The translations under genes and the position numbers were made by a program. The notes beneath the pieces were generated by a model that was given only the letters and a program-made list of their open reading frames with translations, was not told where the DNA came from and searched no databases. 64,000 nucleotides of DNA, taken from the NCBI RefSeq assembly GCF_017873605.1, contig NZ_JAGGKI010000024.1, forward strand, positions 1 to 64,000, in the 5' to 3' direction. This DNA comes from Paenibacillus lactis. Its GTDB lineage: Bacteria > Bacillota > Bacilli > Paenibacillales > Paenibacillaceae. Below, piece after piece: positions 1 to 7,660 of the stretch (its first letter is position 1; each line of letters opens with the position of its first letter).

Positions 1-85
1 ATTTTTTTTGACACCCTCTCGTCTGCTTTGTTTCATTATCGTTTTATCACTAAGGGGTGTCCACTTTTTATTCTAGCTGCAAAAA

Positions 86-300
86 GGGACTTGTTTGCTC
101 CTGAGGGGCTCGAACCGGCATCACAAGACCCTTTTAGGGACTTGTTCGCTCCCAGGGGGCTCAAACCGTCGTCATAAGACCCTTTTAGGGACTTGTTTGC
201 TCCCAAGGGGCCCGAACCGTCGTCACAAGACCCTTTCGGGGACTTGTTCGCGCCTGAGGGGCCCGAACCGTCGTCACAAGACCCTTTTAGGGACTTGCTT
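86..300. repeat. 51-bp tandem repeat array (about 4 copies)
   Basis: The start GGGACTTG recurs at 86, 137, 188, 239 and 290, an exact 51-bp period, and the fifth copy is truncated. Each unit holds an imperfect palindrome, ACAAGACCC-TTTTA-GGGACTTGT. Because 51 is divisible by 3 and the unit lacks stops in several frames, long ORFs appear on both strands (for example a 17-residue repeat on minus), but none has a convincing ribosome binding site or non-repeat domain. I read it as a non-coding minisatellite. Confidence 0.85.
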
Positions 301-423
301 ACCCCGGCGCCCCCCAAGTCGGTTGGGGTGGTATGTCCAACGTCATTGCCTTTGGGGTTTACGGACGTCCATCGGCGGATCCCCTTCACCTGCTAGGTTT
401 CAACGTACGCACATTCTCCCCTC

Positions 424-533
424 GATGCACTGCTTCCCGTACGAACATGGTTCCTCTAAGTACATACTCTTTATAAAGCACATACTCTCTGTAAGCACAT
501 GCTTCCCGTAAGCACATTTCTCTTGTGCACGGT
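424..533. repeat. Degenerate 17-18-bp tandem repeat array
   Basis: About six degenerate copies of a unit close to AGCACATGCTTCCCGTA lie head to tail. The clearest two are around 483-512. The sequence is unrelated to the 51-bp array just upstream and no gene is visible here. Confidence 0.6.
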
Positions 534-567
534 TCGGGTCCGGGGATGTTTGATATGGCTACCGCAC

Positions 568-735
568 ATAGAAATATGGTCGCAGGCCCTTAGAAATTTA
601 GCTGCCGACTAAAGAAACGTGGCTGCCGCCCAAAGAATTACTTACTAAAGAACATGCCATAGAATCATCCTGCCCACATAGAAAAATGCCTGCCTACCAT
701 AGAATCTTCCTACTCACCTTAGAGACAGCTGGGCA
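568..735. repeat. Degenerate AGAA-led repeat array (13-24-bp units)
   Basis: The tetranucleotide AGAA recurs roughly every 13-24 bases, often followed by a TGCCTGCC-like stretch and ACCAT. There are about eight imperfect copies. The array ends just before the mnmA terminator. No coding potential was seen. Confidence 0.5.
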
Positions 736-756
736 TTTCAGTCTCGTTCCGGCAGA

Positions 757-818
757 AAAAATGCACCTCCGTTGTCACCACACCACTTTCCAGTGAGGTA
801 TGACAGAGGTGCATTTTT
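757..818 (-). terminator. Terminator downstream of mnmA
   Basis: Perfect 13-base arms (757-769 and 806-818, core GCACCTC/GAGGTGC) are flanked by A/T runs on both sides, so it could work in either direction. It lies just beyond the mnmA stop codon. Confidence 0.8.
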
Positions 819-876
819 ATGTTGCATTGAGGTCGAATTAGCCGACAATCAAATGCTTCCTAATTTAGCCTCCAGA

Positions 877-1986
877 TTAATACGGGATTTTATCCGCGGA
901 TTCGATCGTTCCGCCGCCAAGGCACTCTTCGCCTTGATAGAACACGACGGCTTGTCCCGGCGTAATGGCTTTTTGCGGCTTTGCAAACGCCACATGCACC
1001 GTGCCGTCTTCACGCGGCGTAAGCGTCACTTCCTGGTCTGGCTGACGGTAACGGAATTTGGCGGTGCAGGTGAAGGCGGCTTTGGGCATAGCGTCCTCGC
1101 CTGCAATCCAGTTGACTCCCGAGGCGATCAATCCTGTTGAATACAAGCTTGGATGATCTCCTTGCACAACGTACAGAATATTGTTGTTCAGATCTTTGTC
1201 AGCCACGAACCAAGGTTCGCCCGAGCCGGATCCGCCAATGCCGAGACCTTGGCGCTGGCCGAGCGTATAGTACATGAGACCGTCATGACGGCCTTTCACC
1301 TCTCCGGTGACGATATCCACCATGTCGCCGGATTGGGCCGGCAAGTACTGGCTCAGGAATTCCTTGAAATTCCGTTCGCCGATAAAGCAAACGCCGGTGC
1401 TGTCTTTTTTCTTCGCGGTGTACAGACCGGCTTCCTCCGCGAGGCGGCGCACTTCCGGTTTAGGCAAATGCCCGATCGGGAACAGGGCTTTAGACAGCTG
1501 CTCCTGGTTGAGTGCATTCAGGAAATAGGTTTGGTCCTTGTTGCCATCGACACCACGGAGAAGATGGAATTGCCCGTTCTCCTCGGTGACGCGCGCGTAA
1601 TGGCCGGTTGCCACATAATCGGCTCCGAGATCGAGGGCTTTGTTCAGGAACTCGCCGAATTTGATTTCACGGTTGCACATGACATCAGGGTTCGGCGTTC
1701 TTCCGGCTTTATATTCATCAAGAAAATAGGAGAATACTTTATCGAAGTACTCCTTCTCGAAATTGACGGTGTAGTAGGGAATGTCCAGCTGTTCGCATAC
1801 CCGGCGCACGTCTTCCGCATCCGCTTCGGCGGTGCAGTAGCCGAATTCGTCGGTATCGTCCCAGTTTTTCATAAAGATGCCGATTACTTCATAGCCCTGC
1901 TGCTTGAGCAGCAGCGCCGTTACGGAGGAATCGACTCCCCCTGACATGCCGACAACGATCCGAGTGTTCTTATTATCTGTAGACAT
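877..1986 (-). CDS. mnmA: tRNA-specific 2-thiouridylase MnmA
   Basis: MnmA thiolates U34 of Lys, Glu and Gln tRNAs to s2U, using sulfur passed on from a cysteine desulfurase and ATP activation of the tRNA. The 369-residue protein has the PP-loop SGGVDS at about 15-20, the first catalytic cysteine in DVMCNRE (about C104) and the second in STGVCFIGERNF (about C200). The C-terminal barrel ends with a typical GQAVVFY segment. I start at the ATG at 1986 because GGTGAT lies 4-6 bases upstream; an in-frame ATG at 2004 would add six residues. The likely sulfur donor, the cysteine desulfurase at 3970, is nearby but on the other strand. In Bacillus the cymR, iscS and mnmA genes run in one direction; here mnmA is divergent from cymR. 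Confidence 0.95.
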   Translation of the reverse strand: MSTDNKNTRIVVGMSGGVDSSVTALLLKQQGYEVIGIFMKNWDDTDEFGYCTAEADAEDVRRVCEQLDIPYYTVNFEKEYFDKVFSYFLDEYKAGRTPNPDVMCNREIKFGEFLNKALDLGADYVATGHYARVTEENGQFHLLRGVDGNKDQTYFLNALNQEQLSKALFPIGHLPKPEVRRLAEEAGLYTAKKKDSTGVCFIGERNFKEFLSQYLPAQSGDMVDIVTGEVKGRHDGLMYYTLGQRQGLGIGGSGSGEPWFVADKDLNNNILYVVQGDHPSLYSTGLIASGVNWIAGEDAMPKAAFTCTAKFRYRQPDQEVTLTPREDGTVHVAFAKPQKAITPGQAVVFYQGEECLGGGTIESADKIPY

Positions 1987-2288
1987 CGTTATCACCATTT
2001 TCATCTTAAATTGTGCCCATGACGTATTTTAACATACTTTCGCCAAGGTTCCCATGCTTGGATATGTCCACTCAGGGTGAACAAATTTTTACGATTTGAT
2101 CCGGATTATTAGCCATTGGCATTCAGGATATGGTACCATAAGCTGAGGGTAATGATCGGAATACGGAGAAAACTCAGAATTAGCAGGAATCGAGCATACG
2201 TGTACCGTATTTATCGTGTTATCCGATTCCCCTAACAGCATGTTCAAGTATGGACATCATATACAAATATTCGAAAGAGGTGTCACCT

Positions 2289-2708
2289 TTGAAGATATCA
2301 ACTAAAGGAAGGTACGGATTGACGATTATGATGGAGCTGGCCGCCAAATTCGGCGAAGGCCCGACCTCGCTCAAAAGCATAGCGGAGAAGAATCAGCTCT
2401 CGGAGCATTACCTGGAGCAGCTGATCGCGCCGCTTCGGAACGCAGGTCTGGTCAAGAGCATTCGCGGCGCATACGGCGGCTACATCCTGTCCCGCGAGCC
2501 GGCTTCGATTACGGCGGGGGACGTCATCCGCGTGCTCGAGGGGCCGATCTCACCGGTGGATTTTACGGAGGAAGACGATCCGGCGAAACGGGATTTGTGG
2601 CTTCGTATCCGCGACAGCATCGCCGAGGTACTGGATTCCACGACGCTTGATAACCTCATCAATTTCCAGGAACAGTCCGCTGCGGACAATTATATGTTCT
2701 ATATTTAA
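2289..2708 (+). CDS. cymR: Rrf2-family cysteine metabolism repressor CymR
   Basis: A 139-residue Rrf2 winged-helix regulator beginning MKISTKGRYGL and ending NYMFYI, both typical of CymR. CymR represses sulfur uptake and cysteine synthesis genes and, in Bacillus, acts in complex with the cysteine synthase CysK. The helix-turn-helix includes LSEHYLEQL and the wing SIRGAYGGY. No iron-sulfur cysteine triad is visible, as expected for CymR and unlike IscR. The start is the TTG at 2289: it gives the family N-terminus and has GAAAGAGGTG just upstream, whereas the ATG at 2250 adds unrelated residues. The cysteine desulfurase gene lies 1.3 kb downstream. Confidence 0.92.
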   Translation: MKISTKGRYGLTIMMELAAKFGEGPTSLKSIAEKNQLSEHYLEQLIAPLRNAGLVKSIRGAYGGYILSREPASITAGDVIRVLEGPISPVDFTEEDDPAKRDLWLRIRDSIAEVLDSTTLDNLINFQEQSAADNYMFYI

Positions 2709-2746
2709 TTCAAAGGCTGAAGCATTAGCCGGCTAAGCCACATATA

Positions 2747-2784
2747 ATCAAGGGGTATTGCGTCTCTCTGTGGTATCCCTTGAT
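2747..2784 (+). terminator. Stem-loop after cymR
   Basis: ATCAAGGGGTA pairs with TATCCCTTGAT around a 16-base loop. There is no T run after it, so termination is uncertain. The rest of the gap to 3217 holds only a mini-ORF at 3158-3193 and no gene I can support. Confidence 0.4.
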
Positions 2785-3217
2785 CTATAACATGATCCCA
2801 CGTTTTCTACAGATCGCCTCCGCGTCAACTTGGAAGTTTGAACTCCTTTGTTATCTGATCTGATCGATCGCTCCATATGCCTTCCGAATGGGGTAATCTC
2901 ATTCCATCTGTAGCTGTATCCGACATCTTCACCGTTTCATTGCTTTTTCGCTCCATGATTAGAACCCGCCTTCCCCGGACATGCTTTATATGGCATGCGA
3001 TGTGCCGGAGAAATCGAAATCACCAAAACTCGGTGAAGAAAAAAGATGAGTTAGCATAAGGGAACATCGGGACAAGCGGAACGAAATCCCAAGAACATAA
3101 GCTTGACAGCTCGTTGCTGAACAAAAAGGCTTTAAATGAAATAGAAGGGGTAACAATATGGGGTGGTCGGTGTCTAATGATGTAGGCAAGTGAACTTAGA
3201 CTAAAAGGGGAGAAATT

Positions 3218-3529
3218 ATGAGTAGAAGCTGGCAAGAGGATATGAATCTTTGCCATTCGGTTGATGAGGAAAGTAAATCTGCCGCGTTAAAATACTGGCT
3301 TGAGCAAGCAGCAGCAGAGAAACAAAGGGCGGATACGCTCAATAACGCAGTAAAAGAAGCCATCGACATTTGCGAAAGCATGACGGAGTCCGATGACCCC
3401 CTGGAGATTCTTGAGCAAGCGTTGATTAAATTGCAATTAGTCGTGTCTCTTCCATTGAATAAGGGAAGCTTGAATACTATGGGCAGCTGGAGCTTTGGAG
3501 AAACGAGTTTTAAGAAAGAAAGTTTATAG
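3218..3529 (+). CDS. Small hypothetical protein
   Basis: A 103-residue, mostly helical, acidic protein with no signal peptide or membrane segment. AGGGGAG lies 7 bases before the ATG, which supports expression. Residues 20-80 (for example YWLEQAAAEKQRADTLNNAV) look like a coiled coil; the C-terminal 25 residues are Ser/Gly/Phe-rich. I recognise no family. It sits alone between cymR and iscS and is not part of that cluster in Bacillus, so it is probably a lineage-specific insertion. Confidence 0.55.
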   Translation: MSRSWQEDMNLCHSVDEESKSAALKYWLEQAAAEKQRADTLNNAVKEAIDICESMTESDDPLEILEQALIKLQLVVSLPLNKGSLNTMGSWSFGETSFKKESL

Positions 3530-3969
3530 AAAACAGTTTATAGAGAATAGGCTCCTTGGTCGTTATTCTTGATCCGTTGACTTCTGTTTTTGTATGCCTG
3601 GAAGGGGGGTATAATTACAACCTTTTTGTTGTTGTTTTGTTTCAGAAATTTTTCATGAGAAGTTGCAGAGCTGGGGCTCATCGTATATGCTATTATCGGG
3701 TTGTGATAAAAAGAACTTCCACGAGCCAAAGGGATGAACAGCCCTCCTGAGCTTATTTAGAATCCATGACAGAAGCCAATGAGGTTTTCATCGATAAGCT
3801 GCGGAGAGACCACATTTTTGCTGTAAAGCTTCCTTAAATGTTTTAGCATAAAAATCACATTCCGGCATTTGGGCGCGATCACGATGAAATGACGAATCGC
3901 CTAACCGCCTAATCTCCTTAATCGCCGGAAATGTGAATACTCGACTAATATCAAGGTGCGTGAATAAAC
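3530..3969. other. Intergenic region upstream of iscS with inverted repeat
   Basis: No gene is supported. An inverted repeat CACATTCCGGC (3856-3866) / GCCGGAAATGTG (3924-3935) flanks about 57 bases, ending some 35 bases before the iscS start. A TATAAT at about 3609 lacks a recognisable -35 partner. Confidence 0.4.
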
Positions 3970-5115
3970 ATGAAAACCGTGTATTTGGATCATGCGGCCT
4001 CGACACCGATGCATCCGGCCGTCGCGGAAGCAATGATGGACATCATGACGAACTGGCACGGCAATGCTTCGAGCGTCCATGCATATGGACGGGAAGCGAA
4101 GAAGATTGTGAACGGGGCGCGGGATCGAATCGCGTCCCTTTTGGGATGCCAATCGGATGAGCTGGTATTTACCTCCGGCGGCACCGAGAGCGATAACCTG
4201 GCTATCTTCGGCATCGTTGAGGCGGCTGGGGTAAGCGGCAAGCATGTCATTACCTCCGCGGTGGAGCATCATGCGGTGCTTCATGCCTGCCAAGAGCTGG
4301 AGAAGAGAGGCTGCGAGGTTACCTACATTCCGGTCGATCATACCGGTCGCGTCTCGGTAGAGGATATCGCCGGCGCCATCAAGGAGAACACCGTGCTTGT
4401 TACGATTATGTATGGAAATAATGAAGTAGGCACCATCCAGCCGATAGCCGAGATCGGCGAGCTGTGCGCACGCCGTGGCGTCGTATTTCATACGGACGCC
4501 GTCCAGGCGCTGGGATCTGCTCGAATATCCTGCCGTGACCTCCCCGTCGATATGTGGAGCTTCTCCGCTCACAAAATTAACGGCCCGCAAGGTGTCGGCG
4601 CTTTGGTGGTCAAACGGGGATTGAGCTTGTCACCGCGTCTATTTGGCGGGCTGCAGGAGAAGAAGCGCCGTGCCGGAACCGAGAATATGGCGGGAATTGC
4701 CGGATTTGCGGCGGCAGCGGAGCTCGCCGTTAACGGGATTGAGCAGCGGCTTGCGCATTATCGGCTGCTGCGGAACACGCTGCTCGAGGAGCTTCGCCGA
4801 TTGATCGGCGAGGAGGCTTTTGCGATCAACGGAAACCAGGAGTACTATCTCCCGCATGTGCTGAATCTCAGCTTTCCTGATGTGAGCACCGAGACGATGC
4901 TGATGAATCTGGATATGGAAGGCATAGCGGCTGCAAGCGGCTCGGCCTGCACCTCGGGCTCGCTGGAAATCTCTCATGTGCTTCAGGCCATGAAGCTTCC
5001 CGACCCGATTTTGCGATCGGCGATTCGATTTAGTTTCGGTTTGGGTAATACTACTCAAGAAATGGAGTTCACGGCCCAAAAAATTGAAACCATCCTTAAA
5101 CGGCTGCGTAAATAA
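3970..5115 (+). CDS. iscS: Cysteine desulfurase (IscS/NifS family)
   Basis: A PLP enzyme that takes sulfur from L-cysteine as a protein persulfide, here most likely for MnmA tRNA thiolation (the role of YrvO in Bacillus). The 381 residues are class V aminotransferase throughout: N-terminus YLDHAAST, the aldimine lysine in SFSAHKINGPQG (K202), and the mobile catalytic loop cysteine in SGSACTSG (C327). The ATG is preceded by AAGGTG at a workable distance. It follows cymR by 1.3 kb and probably has its own promoter. A NifS role in iron-sulfur assembly cannot be excluded from sequence. Confidence 0.93.
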   Translation: MKTVYLDHAASTPMHPAVAEAMMDIMTNWHGNASSVHAYGREAKKIVNGARDRIASLLGCQSDELVFTSGGTESDNLAIFGIVEAAGVSGKHVITSAVEHHAVLHACQELEKRGCEVTYIPVDHTGRVSVEDIAGAIKENTVLVTIMYGNNEVGTIQPIAEIGELCARRGVVFHTDAVQALGSARISCRDLPVDMWSFSAHKINGPQGVGALVVKRGLSLSPRLFGGLQEKKRRAGTENMAGIAGFAAAAELAVNGIEQRLAHYRLLRNTLLEELRRLIGEEAFAINGNQEYYLPHVLNLSFPDVSTETMLMNLDMEGIAAASGSACTSGSLEISHVLQAMKLPDPILRSAIRFSFGLGNTTQEMEFTAQKIETILKRLRK

Positions 5116-5255
5116 ATGTTGAGGGATTTCTCTTTTCGCTAATAAAGGGGGTATGCGTTCATCCATTTCATCCTTAGAAGCCGAGGGGCTGGCTGCATGC
5201 CATGCTGGATTGCCGGTTTCAAACAAGCGGAGGATGAGGAGGTATCCATCTAGCA

Positions 5256-5777
5256 ATGAAGCTTCAGGAAATGATCGGACTGGCTGTATTCGACGTGGAA
5301 AACGGTAAAGAAATCGGAAAAATCCACGATTTTATACTAGATGATAACTGGCTGATAACCGGATTGGAACTTGAAGGCCGGGCTTTGTTCTCCACACATG
5401 TGAAAAGCGTTGCATGGGAAGACATCGTAGCCTATGGAGAAGATGCCGTCATGATCCGGAGCCAAGAGGCCGTACGGAAGGTAGGAACGGGCGAAATTGG
5501 CTTAACTTACCTTACAGGCAAGCGTAAATTGAAAGAAATGCAGGTCCTGACGGAGGACGGAGTTCTGCTCGGACGTGTTTCGGATGTTTATTTTGAGCAG
5601 GAACAGGGCAATACAATATTAGGATTGGAAATATCCGACGGTTTTGTATCGGATTTGATCGAAGGCCGCAAATGGCTGCCTTGCACAGCGGAAATGGCTG
5701 TCGGTGAACATGCCGTAATGGTCCCCCCGATGAGCGAACAGCGTCTGGAAAAAGCCATTAATTCTGTGAACGGATAG
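5256..5777 (+). CDS. PRC-barrel domain protein
   Basis: A 173-residue protein made of two PRC-barrel-like beta domains: residues 1-80 (KLQEMIGLAVFDVENGKEIG) and 95-165 (EMQVLTEDGVLLGRVSDVYF). PRC barrels occur in RNA-processing and photosynthetic reaction-centre proteins; B. subtilis YrrD, from the same chromosomal neighbourhood, is the closest relative I can name. There is no signal peptide or membrane segment, so it is cytoplasmic. GGAGGT stands 12 bases before the ATG. The next gene starts 12 bases after the stop, so the two are likely co-transcribed. Function unknown. Confidence 0.8.
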   Translation: MKLQEMIGLAVFDVENGKEIGKIHDFILDDNWLITGLELEGRALFSTHVKSVAWEDIVAYGEDAVMIRSQEAVRKVGTGEIGLTYLTGKRKLKEMQVLTEDGVLLGRVSDVYFEQEQGNTILGLEISDGFVSDLIEGRKWLPCTAEMAVGEHAVMVPPMSEQRLEKAINSVNG

Positions 5778-5788
5778 GGTGAAGTAGG

Positions 5789-5998
5789 ATGAAATGTCCA
5801 AACTGTAGTTCCAAAGATATCGGAAAAATCGGCTCCCACCAGTTTTACTGCTGGGGATGCTTTATTGAATTGACGGTGAACGGGGAGAAGATGTCCGTAT
5901 ACCAGGTTGAAGAGGACGGCACGCTCAGCTCGCTGGATGATTTATTCTTCGGCGATGAGATGCAGCCGGAGTTCCCGCATTTGCACGCCTCTTCCTAA
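5789..5998 (+). CDS. Small zinc-ribbon-like protein
   Basis: A 69-residue protein with CPNC at residues 3-6 and CWGC at 21-24, a compact four-cysteine ribbon likely to bind zinc, followed by an acidic tail (EEDGTLSSLDDLFFGDE). No catalytic motif. It follows the PRC-barrel gene by 12 bases and precedes a terminator, so the two form a small operon. I do not recognise the family by name; an adaptor or nucleic-acid role is only a guess from the ribbon. Confidence 0.75.
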   Translation: MKCPNCSSKDIGKIGSHQFYCWGCFIELTVNGEKMSVYQVEEDGTLSSLDDLFFGDEMQPEFPHLHASS

Positions 5999-6025
5999 AG
6001 AGCGCGTACATATTCTCAGAGAATA

Positions 6026-6075
6026 GGGCCTTCCCGCCGGATCCATGGAGATCTTCCGCGAGGGAGGTCCTTTTT
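6026..6075 (+). terminator. Terminator after the PRC/zinc-ribbon pair
   Basis: GGGCCTTCCCGC pairs imperfectly with GCGAGGGAGGTCC and is followed by TTTTT. Confidence 0.65.
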
Positions 6076-6165
6076 CTATGAACCAGAGGAACTGAATGTT
6101 AGATTAAATCCGGAAGCTTGGACATATACTACAGGGTAAGCTTTTGCCGTAAAGGAGAGTGCCCT

Positions 6166-7233
6166 GTGGAACAGCTGACCGAGAGCAAGTGGTTTCGCTT
6201 TTTAATATGGCTGCTGCTTGGACTGATTACCCTTTATTTTGTATGGCTTCTTAGGCCTTTATTTCTCGATGTCTATCGTTTTGTCAAAGCGGTGCTTGCT
6301 CCGTTTCTGATAGCCATGATCATATCCTATGTCCTGAATCCGATTGTATGCATGCTGTCCGACCGTAAGGTCCCGCGAAGCGCTGCGGTGCTCCTGATCT
6401 ATGCGGTGTTCTTGGCCGCACTTGCCGTCATTCTCATCAATTTGATTCCGATGCTGATACGGCAGCTGGAGGAATTAAACGAGCATCTGCCTGAGCTGAC
6501 GATGAACGCGCAGTCGCTGATGACCAGTCTGGATAGCCGTCTGCTGCCGCCGGGCGTACGAACCGGGGTGAACAGCTGGTTTCTGACCATCGAATCGAGG
6601 CTGGCCGGAGGCATCTCGGACTTTATGGACAATATCGGCAATGCGATTAACATATTGTTCAATGTCATGATCGTGCCGTTCCTCATTTTTTACATATTAA
6701 AAGATTTCGAGGTGTTTCAGCGGACGACCGTTTCCTATCTGCCCCGAAGCCACCGCAAGTCGATCGTTATCCTGCTTAAGGACATTGATAATGCCCTTGG
6801 CAATTATGTCCGGGGGCAGTTTCTCGTTTGCCTCATTATCGGTATTCTCGCATACATCGGTTATATGATCGTAGGCATGCCGTATGCGCTGCTGCTTGCC
6901 AGCATCGTGGCCGTGTTCAACATCATTCCGTATTTGGGGCCTTTTCTGGGCGCCGCTCCGGCGCTTGTTATGGCTTCGACCCTTTCATGGAAAATGGTGC
7001 TGATGGTCGCGCTCGTCAATATGGTGTGCCAGACGCTCGAAAGCAATGTGATCTCTCCGCAGGTGGTTGGGAAGAAGCTGCATATGCATCCGCTTCTTAT
7101 CATATTCGCCCTGCTTGTCGGAGGCCAGATCGCGGGAACTGTCGGCCTTATTCTCGCCGTACCTGTCTTTGCAGTGCTGAAGGTCCTCTTGCAGCATGTG
7201 TTCGCTTATTATGTAAGGCGGAAATCGGGCTGA
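6166..7233 (+). CDS. AI-2E family transporter (first of two)
   Basis: A 355-residue polytopic membrane protein of the AI-2E/UPF0118 family, whose members have been linked to autoinducer export, sodium/proton antiport or general efflux; the substrate here is unknown. About seven to eight hydrophobic segments are visible, with two near the N-terminus, a soluble loop at about 90-160 (LIRQLEELNEHLPELTMN), and conserved C-terminal segments including FNIIPYLGPFLG. I choose the GTG at 6166 because AAAGGAG lies 8 bases upstream; the longer reading from TTG 6118 has no such site. A second, only distantly similar copy is encoded at 19729-20964. Confidence 0.85.
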   Translation: MEQLTESKWFRFLIWLLLGLITLYFVWLLRPLFLDVYRFVKAVLAPFLIAMIISYVLNPIVCMLSDRKVPRSAAVLLIYAVFLAALAVILINLIPMLIRQLEELNEHLPELTMNAQSLMTSLDSRLLPPGVRTGVNSWFLTIESRLAGGISDFMDNIGNAINILFNVMIVPFLIFYILKDFEVFQRTTVSYLPRSHRKSIVILLKDIDNALGNYVRGQFLVCLIIGILAYIGYMIVGMPYALLLASIVAVFNIIPYLGPFLGAAPALVMASTLSWKMVLMVALVNMVCQTLESNVISPQVVGKKLHMHPLLIIFALLVGGQIAGTVGLILAVPVFAVLKVLLQHVFAYYVRRKSG

Positions 7234-7268
7234 GATCCGAGCAGACGTTGACGATCGGTGGCGACGGA

Positions 7269-7298
7269 TTGACAATATGCCGTTTCCGTGGATATACT
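7269..7298 (+). promoter_or_regulatory. SigA promoter of the alaS leader
   Basis: A perfect TTGACA (7269-7274) and TATACT (7293-7298) are separated by 18 bases. This places the transcript start just before the T-box leader. Confidence 0.75.
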
Positions 7299-7304
7299 TG
7301 AAAT

Positions 7305-7615
7305 ATTAAACGAATATTCGTCCAAATCGATGAGAAAATCCCAGTAAGCTTCGTGCACCTTGCCCAGAGAACAGGTTCCTTTCGGCGGATCGATGCGATC
7401 CAATACGAATGGCTGCGAGAACCTGGAAGCGTCCAAGCTGAAATGCTAATTTTTGAGTGTGAACAAAATTCACCGGGTGGCTGCCGTTATCCAGCTGCAA
7501 CGAGGCGATCGTCGCATGTCTTTTCGGTTAACCAACCGGACGGATTCTTGCACGATAACCAGGGTGGTACCGCGAGAACATCGTCCCTGAACTATTTCAG
7601 GGGCGTTTTTGTGTT
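7305..7615 (+). promoter_or_regulatory. T-box riboswitch (alanine) upstream of alaS
   Basis: The conserved T-box AGGGTGGTACCGCG is at 7561-7574, followed by the terminator CGTCCCTGAA/TTCAGGGGCG with a T run (7582-7610). Stem I is recognisable: AGTA-containing left side near 7342, AGAGA and GCTGCGAGAACC elements, and an AGCTT/AAGCT helix that places GCT at 7445-7447 as the specifier codon. GCU is alanine, matching alaS. Uncharged tRNA-Ala would stabilise the antiterminator and switch alaS on. Confidence 0.93.
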
Positions 7616-7660
7616 CGGGTTAATTTGGCCCGGGCGTTATATTATGACTGGAGGATGCTA

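Noticed and set aside
36..511. Repeat-encoded ORFs of 67-138 residues on both strands
   Set aside because: They arise because the 51-bp repeat lacks stops in several frames; no ribosome binding site or non-repeat domain supports any of them.
86..735. CRISPR array
   Set aside because: Units are contiguous tandem repeats without unique spacers, and no cas genes are present.
3577..3614. Possible promoter with TTGACT and TATAAT upstream of iscS
   Set aside because: The elements are about 28 bases apart, far outside the usual 16-18.
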